From JBBDXI01 sp040902425 (lineage in GTDB: Bacteria > Planctomycetota > Phycisphaerae > Phycisphaerales > UBA1924): a DNA stretch of 6,259 nucleotides. The first letter of the stretch is position 1. Every line of letters starts with the position of its first letter. The DNA lies in NCBI GenBank assembly GCA_040902425.1, contig JBBDXI010000031.1, positions 1 to 6,259 on the forward strand, read 5' to 3'. The notes under the pieces are model-generated. The model was given only the letters and a program-made list of their open reading frames with translations, made no database searches and was not told where the DNA came from. The translations under genes were made by a program, and so were the position numbers. Below are positions 1 through 4,712 of the stretch, piece after piece.

Positions 1-1
1 C

Positions 2-253
2 GCCCCCTCGCGCCCGGCCCCGCCGCCGCCACCCCCGGCGCCGGCCCCGGAGGATGAGGCCGACGACCCGCACGACTCGCCCCTCGAGGAGCACGCCGAC
101 AACGCCGGGGCTCCGCCGCCGGGCTCGGACCCGCGCGCACCCTCCCCCCCGGGCGAGAGCTCCCGCAGACGCCGCCGGCGTCGCCGCAGGCGCGGCGGCG
201 GAGGGCCGCAAGCCCCGGGCGGCCCGGCCCCCGGCACCCCCCCCGCCAGCTGA
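2..253 (+). CDS. C-terminal tail of an unidentified protein (5' end outside window)
   Basis: Frame 2 is open from the window edge to a TGA at 251-253, giving 83 residues. The tail is low-complexity: a Pro/Ala-rich stretch, an acidic stretch (EDEADD and PLEEHAD), another Pro-rich stretch, then a run of ten Arg followed by four Gly and a Pro/Gly/Ala end. The ten Arg codons are mixed (CGC, AGA, CGG, CGT, AGG), so the run is not a simple DNA repeat and is probably kept at protein level. Arg/Gly-rich basic tails of this kind are common on RNA-binding proteins such as RNases, helicases and pseudouridine synthases, but no catalytic domain lies inside the window, so the function cannot be named. It is followed by only 45 bases before the next gene on the same strand. 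Confidence 0.6.
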   Translation, partial: APSRPAPPPPPPAPAPEDEADDPHDSPLEEHADNAGAPPPGSDPRAPSPPGESSRRRRRRRRRRGGGGPQAPGGPAPGTPPAS

Positions 254-286
254 GCCCTTCCGCTGGCCCCCGCGACGGCGCCGGTG

Positions 287-292
287 CATACT
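287..292 (+). promoter_or_regulatory. Possible -10 element of a leaderless promoter
   Basis: CATACT matches the sigma-70 -10 consensus at 4 of 6 positions and is one of the few AT-containing stretches in this GC-rich gap. Six bases separate it from the ATG at 299, so transcription would start at or next to the start codon. No convincing -35 box or Shine-Dalgarno sequence is present. The same layout recurs upstream of the gene at 4301. Confidence 0.35.
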
Positions 293-298
293 GGCCCG

Positions 299-1171
299 AT
301 GCCCTTCTGGCTCTTCGCCGCCGAACTCGGCGCGTTCCTCGCGGTGAGCATCGCCGCGGGTCTTGGTTCGCTCTGGGTCACGGCGCGGCTCGTCAAGGCC
401 CGCCCCGGGGCGCTGCGGCTCCTCGCCGCGTGGGTCGCCCTGCTCCTGCTGGGCGTCGGCACGGCCCTCCCCGACCTCCTGGGCCTCGCCCCGCACCCGG
501 GCCTCGACGTTGCCCTGGCGCTGCTCTGGCTGACCGCCTACGTGACCATCATCAAGGTCCCGCTGCGCCTCCGCTGGCTGCGCACGCTCGCGGCCTGCGC
601 ACTGCACGGCGTCATCTCTCTTGTCGCCGCGCTCGCGCTCACCGCCGCCGTGAACGCGACAGTCTTCAAGTCCTTCCGCGTCCCCACCGCCGGCATGGCC
701 CCCACCATCAACGCCGGCGAACGCTTCCTCGTGGACCGCCTCAGCACCCCCCGCCGCTGGGACCCGATCGTCTTCGAGGCCCCCGCCGACCCCGGCGTCC
801 TCTACATCCAGCGTCTCGTGGGCCTCCCCGGCGAGACCATCGAGATCGTCGGCGGCGAGGTCACCGTCAACGGACGTGTGGTCCCAAGGCCCCGGGACCT
901 CGCCTGGATCGCGTACGGCGGCCAGCCCCTGCACGACCTGCCGTGCCGCGGCGGGACAGGCTCGCCCATCACGCTCGGCCCCGATGAGCACTACGTCCTT
1001 GGCGACAACACGACGGCCAGCATGGATTCCCGCTACTGGCCGCCGCCCGCGGGCGGGGGCACGCAGCAGGGCACCCTCCACACGCGGGCCATCATCGGCA
1101 TCGCCAGAGCGGTCTACGCCCCCGTCGGCAAGGCCCGGGTCCTCGACGCGTCCGATCGCACCGCGCCCTGA
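299..1171 (+). CDS. Signal peptidase I (S26)-fold membrane protein, catalytic residues replaced
   Basis: This is a 290-residue membrane protein with four hydrophobic helices at about residues 4-27, 40-60, 69-87 and 97-120, followed by a soluble domain expected outside the cytoplasmic membrane. The soluble domain carries the type I signal peptidase boxes in order. Box B reads VPTAGMAPT (128-136), box C-like WDPIVF is near 154-159, box D YIQRLVGLPGETIE spans 169-182, and box E GDNTTASMDSRYW spans 235-247. In the active enzyme box B has Ser just before Met, and box D has Lys just before Arg. Here these are Gly132 (GGC at 692-694) and Gln171 (CAG at 809-811), so the Ser/Lys dyad is missing. It therefore probably lacks normal signal-peptide cleavage activity and may be a scaffold, chaperone or substrate-binding relative; that role is inference. 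An in-frame GTG at 284 is an alternative start, but the ATG at 299 better fits the possible leaderless promoter. The gene is convergent with the next one, 19 bases away. Confidence 0.85.
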   Translation: MPFWLFAAELGAFLAVSIAAGLGSLWVTARLVKARPGALRLLAAWVALLLLGVGTALPDLLGLAPHPGLDVALALLWLTAYVTIIKVPLRLRWLRTLAACALHGVISLVAALALTAAVNATVFKSFRVPTAGMAPTINAGERFLVDRLSTPRRWDPIVFEAPADPGVLYIQRLVGLPGETIEIVGGEVTVNGRVVPRPRDLAWIAYGGQPLHDLPCRGGTGSPITLGPDEHYVLGDNTTASMDSRYWPPPAGGGTQQGTLHTRAIIGIARAVYAPVGKARVLDASDRTAP

Positions 1172-1190
1172 CGCGGCACTCCGGGCGGTC

Positions 1191-1670
1191 CTACGCCGCG
1201 CCCTGCTTCTGCAGGCTCTCGATCATCGCCATCAGCGGCGCGTACAGCGCCGCCACGGTCCCGGCAACCGCCACAGCGCCCCCGAGCGCCACCACCACCA
1301 GGAGCGCCTGCCCCGGGGCCCGGTTCCGTTCCGTCGAGGCCATCCACGCTCCGAAGACCACCAGCGCCACCAGCGCCACCCCCGCCCCCGCGGCCGCCAG
1401 CGTCCCCGGCCCCGCCCCGACGATCGCCCGCGAGGCGTTCAGCACCCAGACCGCGATCAGCGGCAGCTCCACCCCGAAATCGCTGAAGATCGCCTCGAAC
1501 CTGGGCACCATGAACACCAGCGCCGCGCCGACCGCCGCCCAGGGCGCCATGGTCACCAGGGTCAGCAGCGCCACGCCCCCGCCCCCACGCCCCCCACCCC
1601 CCCCACGCCCCCCACTGGCCCGCGGCTCGGCAACGACGGGACCCCTGCCGGCGACGGTCTCGGTGTGCAT
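1191..1670 (-). CDS. Small membrane protein resembling a GspF/PilC half-module
   Basis: This is a 159-residue protein. Residues 1-32 are Gly-rich (two runs of Gly around residues 20-32). Three hydrophobic segments follow at about 33-55, 90-110 and 120-147. The stretch MVPRFEAIFSDFGVELP (54-70) resembles the P-x-FE-x-(L/I)F-x-x-FG-x-ELP motif that follows a membrane helix in GspF/PilC inner-membrane proteins of type II secretion and type IV pili. The ending LYAPLMAMIESLQ resembles the last helix and tail of GspF. Full GspF proteins are about 400 residues with two homologous halves; this is less than one half plus extra helices, so it is either a reduced stand-alone relative or a decayed remnant. 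No other secretion gene is visible. The ATG at 1670 is preceded on its strand by an AAGAAT box 5 bases away, with no clear Shine-Dalgarno sequence. The function is unproven. Confidence 0.6.
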   Translation of the reverse strand: MHTETVAGRGPVVAEPRASGGRGGGGGRGGGGVALLTLVTMAPWAAVGAALVFMVPRFEAIFSDFGVELPLIAVWVLNASRAIVGAGPGTLAAAGAGVALVALVVFGAWMASTERNRAPGQALLVVVALGGAVAVAGTVAALYAPLMAMIESLQKQGAA

Positions 1671-1675
1671 AGAGC

Positions 1676-1681
1676 ATTCTT
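1676..1681 (-). promoter_or_regulatory. Possible -10 element for the GspF-like gene
   Basis: On the minus strand AAGAAT matches the -10 consensus at 4 of 6 positions and is followed by 5 bases and then the ATG at 1670. This would give a leaderless or nearly leaderless transcript, as proposed for two other genes in the window. It is weak taken alone. Confidence 0.25.
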
Positions 1682-1747
1682 AGGCAACGGCGCGACCTGG
1701 TTGCGGAGCGCCCTGATTCCCAGCGGGCCCATCTGACGACCATCGGG

Positions 1748-1908
1748 TCTGGCGACCATCCCCGGTTGGTCCGCAGCCCGCTTCAGCGGGCTTGCTCGCT
1801 TGTAGCCACGCCTTCAGGCGTGGTCAGCACCCACCCATCTGGCGACGATCCCCCATTTGGATCCGCAGCCCGTTTCAAACGGGCTTCCCCGAATAACGCC
1901 TTCAGGCG
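1748..1908. repeat. Duplicated two-hairpin REP-like element, period 90 bp
   Basis: Two diverged copies lie in tandem, starting at 1748 and 1838. Each begins TCTGGCGACNATCCCC, continues through a TTGG...CCGCAG stretch and carries two hairpins. In copy 1 these are AGCCCGCTTCAGCGGGCT (1775-1792, 7-bp stem, TTCA loop) and CCACGCCTTCAGGCGTGG (1806-1823, 7-bp stem, TTCA loop). In copy 2 they are AGCCCGTTTCAAACGGGCT (1867-1885) and CGCC-TTCA-GGCG (1897-1908). The stems differ between copies but remain paired, which indicates compensatory change. Most of the non-coding stretch 1671-2039 is this element; 1909-2020 shows nothing else recognisable. Confidence 0.75.
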
Positions 1909-2027
1909 CCACGAGTCGGCTCACCTCTCCACCGCACGCCATCTGCATCCCGGCCCCACCCCCGCCCTGTACCACCTCATCCCCGTCGCGCCCCGCGTAC
2001 CCTTCCCGCGCGGAACCTGCCGGAGAT

Positions 2028-2033
2028 AAGGAG
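2028..2033 (+). promoter_or_regulatory. Shine-Dalgarno site fixing the redoxin gene start
   Basis: AAGGAG lies 6 bases before the ATG at 2040. It decides between this start and the longer open frame that begins at 1857, whose extra 61 codons would run through the repeat element and hide the signal peptide. Confidence 0.85.
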
Positions 2034-2039
2034 CGCCCC

Positions 2040-3335
2040 ATGCGCCAACTCACCCTCGCAGCCCTCGCCCTCCTCCTCGCCCTCGTCCCCCTCCCCGCAC
2101 GCGCTCAGGACATGGCGGCCGATCCCCCCGCCGACGCGAAACCCGCCGAGCCCGAAACCCCCGGCCCCAAGCCCCTCGACCTCATGCGCGCCGCCCGCGC
2201 TGCCATGGCCGGTGTCAAGACCCTCTCCTACACCGCCGAGGTCACCGGCGTCGGCTCCCAGATCCTCCGTTCGCCCGACCTCAAGGCCGCCGTCCTCGCC
2301 GCCCGCTCCCGCCAGAACGACCCCCTGGGCTGGAAGTTCATGGTCAAGGGCGACGGGCGCCTCGGCGCTCAGGACCGCCCGGTCCACACCGTCTACGACG
2401 GCATGACCGCCCGCTCCATCCGCGCCTGGGAGAAAAAGGTCGTCGAGGGCCCCGGCGACAACGCCCGCGATGCCCTCGCCGACGGCAGCGACATGGCCGC
2501 GGCCCTGGTCATCCGCTGGAAGCAGCTGGTGGACGGCCCCTTCGCCGACGATGTCGCGCCCCCGCAGATGGGCTACGTCGGCAAGGCCGACATCGGCGGC
2601 GTCACCTGCGACGTCGTCTACGTCGACTACTCCGAGTCCTCGGACCCGAACCTGTTCGACATCTGGTGGTACCTCGCCGAGTCCGACCACCTCCCGCGCC
2701 GGATGGACATGCACTTCGTCAGCAACCGCATCGCCGACGGGTTCTCCACCATCCGCATCACCGACCTGAAGACGGGCGTCGAGTTCCCCGAGTCGGCCGT
2801 CGAGGCCTCCGCCCCGGCCGAGTTCATCCTCGTCAAGGCCAAGGAGCCCGAGCAGCACCCGATGGGGCGCGCCGTCGACCCCCTGACGCTGGCCGTGGGC
2901 GAGAAGGCCCCGGATTGGGAGCTGGCCGATCCCGCCGGCAAGAGGCACAGGCTCAGCGACTACGCCGGCAAGGTGGTGGTGCTGGACTTCTGGGCCACCT
3001 GGTGCGGCCCCTGCCTCCAGGCCATGCCCGGCATCCAGGCCATCCACGAGAAGTTCAAGGGCCGCCCCGTGGCCGTCTTCGGCCTGAACTGCTGGGAGAG
3101 CGGCGACCCCGCGGCCCTGATGCTGGAGAAGAGCTTCACCTACGGCCTGCTCCTGAAGGCCGACGGCGTCGCCAAGGACTACGGCGTGAGCGGCATCCCG
3201 ACGTTCTACGTCGTCGGCAAGGACGGCAAGATCGCCCACGTCGCCATCGGCTTCGACCCCGAGGGCGAGGCGAAGCTGGAAGAGGTGATCAACAACGAGC
3301 TCGCCAAGCCGTCCCCCCTGAAGCCCAAGCCCTGA
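2040..3335 (+). CDS. Exported thiol-disulfide redoxin with N-terminal LolA/DUF2092-like domain
   Basis: This is a 431-residue protein. Residues 1-22 form a Sec signal peptide (basic MRQ, a long Leu/Ala core, cleavage probably after ARA at 20-22), so it acts outside the cytoplasmic membrane. After a Pro/Ala/Glu linker, residues about 45-265 resemble the LolA-like beta-rich fold seen in DUF2092 proteins (LMRAARAAMAGVKTLSYTAEV, the DIWWYLAESDHLPRRMDM strand pair, and an end rich in hydrophobic strands); this assignment is by pattern and is the less certain half. Residues about 280-422 form a TlpA/ResA-type thioredoxin domain with WCGPC at 321-325 (Cys322, Cys325) and the cis-proline loop GIPTF at 385-389. 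A third cysteine pair candidate is Cys190 and Cys351. The likely role is reducing or forming disulfides on envelope proteins. The gene stands alone, followed within 8 bases by a heptad repeat array. Confidence 0.85.
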   Translation: MRQLTLAALALLLALVPLPARAQDMAADPPADAKPAEPETPGPKPLDLMRAARAAMAGVKTLSYTAEVTGVGSQILRSPDLKAAVLAARSRQNDPLGWKFMVKGDGRLGAQDRPVHTVYDGMTARSIRAWEKKVVEGPGDNARDALADGSDMAAALVIRWKQLVDGPFADDVAPPQMGYVGKADIGGVTCDVVYVDYSESSDPNLFDIWWYLAESDHLPRRMDMHFVSNRIADGFSTIRITDLKTGVEFPESAVEASAPAEFILVKAKEPEQHPMGRAVDPLTLAVGEKAPDWELADPAGKRHRLSDYAGKVVVLDFWATWCGPCLQAMPGIQAIHEKFKGRPVAVFGLNCWESGDPAALMLEKSFTYGLLLKADGVAKDYGVSGIPTFYVVGKDGKIAHVAIGFDPEGEAKLEEVINNELAKPSPLKPKP

Positions 3336-3343
3336 GCGGGTGT

Positions 3344-3378
3344 GGGATGTCGGATGTCGGATGTGGGATGTGGGACGT
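3344..3378 (+). repeat. Heptad array A (GGATGTS, plus orientation)
   Basis: Five tandem SGGATGT heptads, the last degraded to GGGACGT, start 8 bases after the TGA of the redoxin gene. A further degenerate copy lies near 3392-3400. Bases 3348-3374 are a perfect 27-bp reverse complement of 3462-3488 in array B. Confidence 0.9.
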
Positions 3379-3436
3379 GGAATGCGGCCTTGTGTCGGAT
3401 GCGGGGGGTGTGACGAGTGCGCCCGCCTCAATCCCC

Positions 3437-3488
3437 ACATCCGACATCCCACATCCCACATCCCACATCCCACATCCGACATCCGACA
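3437..3488 (-). repeat. Heptad array B (GGATGTS, minus orientation)
   Basis: Seven tandem heptads read ACATCCS on the plus strand, followed by ACA. The variable base runs G C C C C G G, so it is not a uniform microsatellite. It pairs with array A across an 87-base loop and ends 16 bases before the tRNA. The stretch between arrays A and B contains no gene. Confidence 0.9.
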
Positions 3489-3489
3489 C

Positions 3490-3495
3490 TACCAT
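3490..3495 (+). promoter_or_regulatory. Possible -10 element of the tRNA gene
   Basis: TACCAT matches the -10 consensus at 4 of 6 positions, sits immediately after array B and lies 9 bases before the tRNA 5' end. The -35 region would fall inside the array, and no TTGACA-like box is seen there. Confidence 0.25.
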
Positions 3496-3504
3496 CCGCC
3501 GCCC

Positions 3505-3577
3505 GGGCGGGTAGCTCAGCGGCTAGAGCATTCGCCTTACACGCGAAGGGTCCGGGGTTCGAATCCCCGCCCGCCCA
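3505..3577 (+). tRNA. tRNA-Val, anticodon UAC
   Basis: All arms of a standard 73-base tRNA are present. The acceptor GGGCGGG pairs with CCCGCCC. The D arm is GCTC/GAGC with an AGCGGCTA loop, the anticodon stem is TTCGC/GCGAA, and the loop is CTTACAC with TAC at 3538-3540. The variable loop has five bases and the T arm is CGGGG-TTCGAAT-CCCCG. TAC decodes GUA and other GUN valine codons. The discriminator is A, and the 3' CCA is not encoded (TTG follows), so CCA must be added by a nucleotidyltransferase. Confidence 0.96.
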
Positions 3578-3597
3578 TTGTGAATCGAGGTTTGAGC

Positions 3598-3620
3598 CGA
3601 CCCCTCCCTTCCGGGGGTCG
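3598..3620 (+). terminator. Short GC hairpin after the tRNA, possible terminator
   Basis: CGACCCC (3598-3604) pairs with GGGGTCG (3614-3620) around a 9-base loop, 20 bases past the tRNA. There is no following T-run, so it may be a 3'-end processing or attenuating structure rather than a classical intrinsic terminator. Confidence 0.35.
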
Positions 3621-3639
3621 TCGGTCCCGGGCGCCCCGT

Positions 3640-3656
3640 TACAATGACGGCGGAGG
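3640..3656 (+). promoter_or_regulatory. -10 box and Shine-Dalgarno of the cysteine dioxygenase gene
   Basis: TACAAT (3640-3645) matches the -10 consensus at 5 of 6 positions. GGAGG (3652-3656) lies 6 bases before the ATG at 3663. Together they imply a very short leader of about 11 bases. No clear -35 box is visible in the GC-rich stretch upstream. Confidence 0.5.
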
Positions 3657-3662
3657 TCGTCC

Positions 3663-4211
3663 ATGGGCACCGCGGTTCACAACCCCCCGCCGAGGCAGCG
3701 CTTCCCCGCGCTCGCCCCGCTCATCGAGTACCTCGATTCGCTCTCCGGCCGCGCCGACCTGTCGGTGCTGGAGGGGCTCCTCGCCCGCACGCCCCTCTCC
3801 CGCGCCGACATCGAGCCCGCCTGCCAGTTCGGCGTCGCCGGCTACCGCCGCAACACCATCAGCGAGAGCCCCGCCTACGAGCTGCTCGCCCTCTGCTGGC
3901 GCAGCGGCCACTGCACCCCCATCCACGACCACCGGGGCGTCAGCTGCGCCTTCAAGGTCATCGAGGGCACCGGCACCGAGATCCGCTTCGAGCTCACCGC
4001 CTCCGGCCTCGTCTGCCCCGCGGCCACCAACCCCATGCCCCCCGGCTACATCTGCGCCGCGCAGGACGAGGCGATCCACCAGGTCGCCAACATGCAGGCG
4101 CCGGGCCAGGACCTGATCACCCTGCACATCTACTCCCCCCCCATCGTGAAGATGCACACGTACCGGTTCGCGACCAGCGAAGGGGCGGAAGGCTGCGAGC
4201 GCTACGCGTAG
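3663..4211 (+). CDS. Cysteine dioxygenase, type I
   Basis: This is a 182-residue cupin-fold enzyme, close to the usual bacterial length. It would oxidise L-cysteine with O2 to cysteine sulfinate in the cytoplasm, the first step of cysteine catabolism towards sulfite and pyruvate or taurine-type products. The iron ligands of the 3-His site are seen as His88 and His90 (PIHDH) and His139 (AIHQVAN). Arg63 in YRRN matches the Arg that binds the substrate carboxylate in cysteine dioxygenases and helps separate them from mercaptopropionate dioxygenases. The outer-sphere triad is THIY-like: Thr153 where mammals have Ser, then His155 and Tyr157 (in LHIYSPP). Cys95, seven residues after His88, aligns with mammalian Cys93, which forms a thioether with this Tyr; many bacterial enzymes have Gly there. 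The gene has its own promoter and ribosome site and is followed one base later by a heptad array. Confidence 0.92.
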   Translation: MGTAVHNPPPRQRFPALAPLIEYLDSLSGRADLSVLEGLLARTPLSRADIEPACQFGVAGYRRNTISESPAYELLALCWRSGHCTPIHDHRGVSCAFKVIEGTGTEIRFELTASGLVCPAATNPMPPGYICAAQDEAIHQVANMQAPGQDLITLHIYSPPIVKMHTYRFATSEGAEGCERYA

Positions 4212-4212
4212 C

Positions 4213-4268
4213 AGATGTCGGATGTCGGATGTCGGATGTCGGATGTGGGATGTCGGATGTGGGATGTA
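4213..4268 (+). repeat. Heptad array C (GGATGTS, plus orientation)
   Basis: Eight tandem heptads start one base after the TAG stop of the cysteine dioxygenase gene. The first is AGATGTC and the last GGATGTA; the variable base runs C C C C G C G A. Bases 4242-4267 are a perfect 26-bp reverse complement of 4685-4710 in array D. Confidence 0.92.
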
Positions 4269-4287
4269 GGGCGGGGCCACTCTCCGG

Positions 4288-4293
4288 TACATT
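4288..4293 (+). promoter_or_regulatory. -10 element of a leaderless promoter for the S23 gene
   Basis: TACATT matches the -10 consensus at 4 of 6 positions and is followed by exactly 7 bases and then the ATG at 4301. No Shine-Dalgarno sequence lies in the correct place. The expected transcription start coincides with the start codon. The promoter lies inside the loop bounded by arrays C and D. Confidence 0.45.
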
Positions 4294-4300
4294 GCCGGGC

Positions 4301-4657
4301 ATGACCGAGCAGGAAATGAAGGCCCGGACCAAGGCGTTCGCGCTCCGTGTCATCCGGCTGACCGAGGCGATGCCCGCCAAGCGCTCCGCCGATGTGATCG
4401 CCAGTCAGTTGCTGCGGTCCGGCACAGCCGTTGGCGCGAACTACCGCGCCGCACGACGCGCCCGCTCAACGGCCGAGTTCATCAGCAGGCTCAGCGTTGT
4501 CGAGGAAGAAGCCGACGAGTCGTCCTACTGGATGGAGCTGCTCGTCGAATCCGAGCTCGTCCCCCTGGCGAGACTCAAGGCCTTGATCGACGAGTGCGAC
4601 GAGATCACCCGCATCATCGTCGCGACCATCCGCTCCGCCAAACGTCGGCGAGCCTGA
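4301..4657 (+). CDS. Four-helix bundle protein, 23S rRNA intervening-sequence (S23/IVP) family
   Basis: This is a 118-residue, mostly helical protein. Four helices are visible at about residues 7-22, 28-57, 58-84 and 90-114. Family hallmarks are the QLLRSGTAVGANYRAARRARSTAEFI region (residues about 34-59) and the EEEADESSYWMELL stretch (67-80). The family was named for ORFs inside intervening sequences of 23S rRNA in some bacteria and is structurally related to Avd of diversity-generating retroelements; members form basic oligomers thought to bind nucleic acid, and their cellular role is unknown. The tail SAKRRRA is basic. The nearer neighbours are repeats rather than genes: heptad arrays in inverted orientation lie 32 bases before and 20 bases after it. 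The upstream portion of the same open frame is antisense-like shadow coding, so the start is taken at the ATG at 4301, which sits 7 bases after a -10 box. Confidence 0.9.
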   Translation: MTEQEMKARTKAFALRVIRLTEAMPAKRSADVIASQLLRSGTAVGANYRAARRARSTAEFISRLSVVEEEADESSYWMELLVESELVPLARLKALIDECDEITRIIVATIRSAKRRRA

Positions 4658-4677
4658 GCATCAGCCCGCGCCTCTTC

Positions 4678-4712
4678 ACATCCGACATCCCACATCCGAC
4701 ATCCCACATCAC
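4678..4712 (-). repeat. Heptad array D (GGATGTS, minus orientation)
   Basis: Five heptads read ACATCCS on the plus strand, the last degraded to ACATCAC. Read on the minus strand, the array starts with the TGA stop of the downstream clpP gene (4709-4711) and continues TGATGTGGGATGTC. It pairs with array C across the S23 gene. Confidence 0.9.

Noticed and set aside
1114..1743. A 209-codon minus-strand open frame overlapping the GspF-like gene
   Set aside because: It is Gly/Arg/Ala shadow composition, and the alternative frame has coherent membrane helices and a family motif.
1857..2039. N-terminal extension of the redoxin by 61 codons
   Set aside because: A strong AAGGAG site and a clear signal peptide start at 2040; the extension would translate the hairpin repeat.
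1977..3482. A 501-codon open frame on the minus strand opposite the redoxin gene
   Set aside because: It is a high-GC antisense shadow: the plus strand has a signal peptide, WCGPC motif and Shine-Dalgarno site, while this frame has no recognisable motif and starts inside the heptad repeats.
3344..3488. CRISPR array
   Set aside because: The repeats are 7 bases, contiguous and without unique spacers, and no cas gene is present.
3340..3490. Short open frames encoding His-Pro-Thr-Ser and Cys-Arg-Met-Ser-Asp-Val repeat peptides through the heptad arrays
   Set aside because: A 7-base repeat without a stop codon is automatically open in all frames and yields 7-residue repeats; none has a ribosome site, and the same peptides appear at every array.
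3505..3577. tRNA gene as an integration (att) site for a mobile element
   Set aside because: No integrase gene and no repeated tRNA 3' end is visible downstream within the window.
3644..4300. N-terminal extension of the S23 frame through the cysteine dioxygenase region (337 codons)
   Set aside because: It is out of frame with the dioxygenase and Arg/Pro/His-rich, and runs through array C; the family's normal length fits the ATG at 4301.
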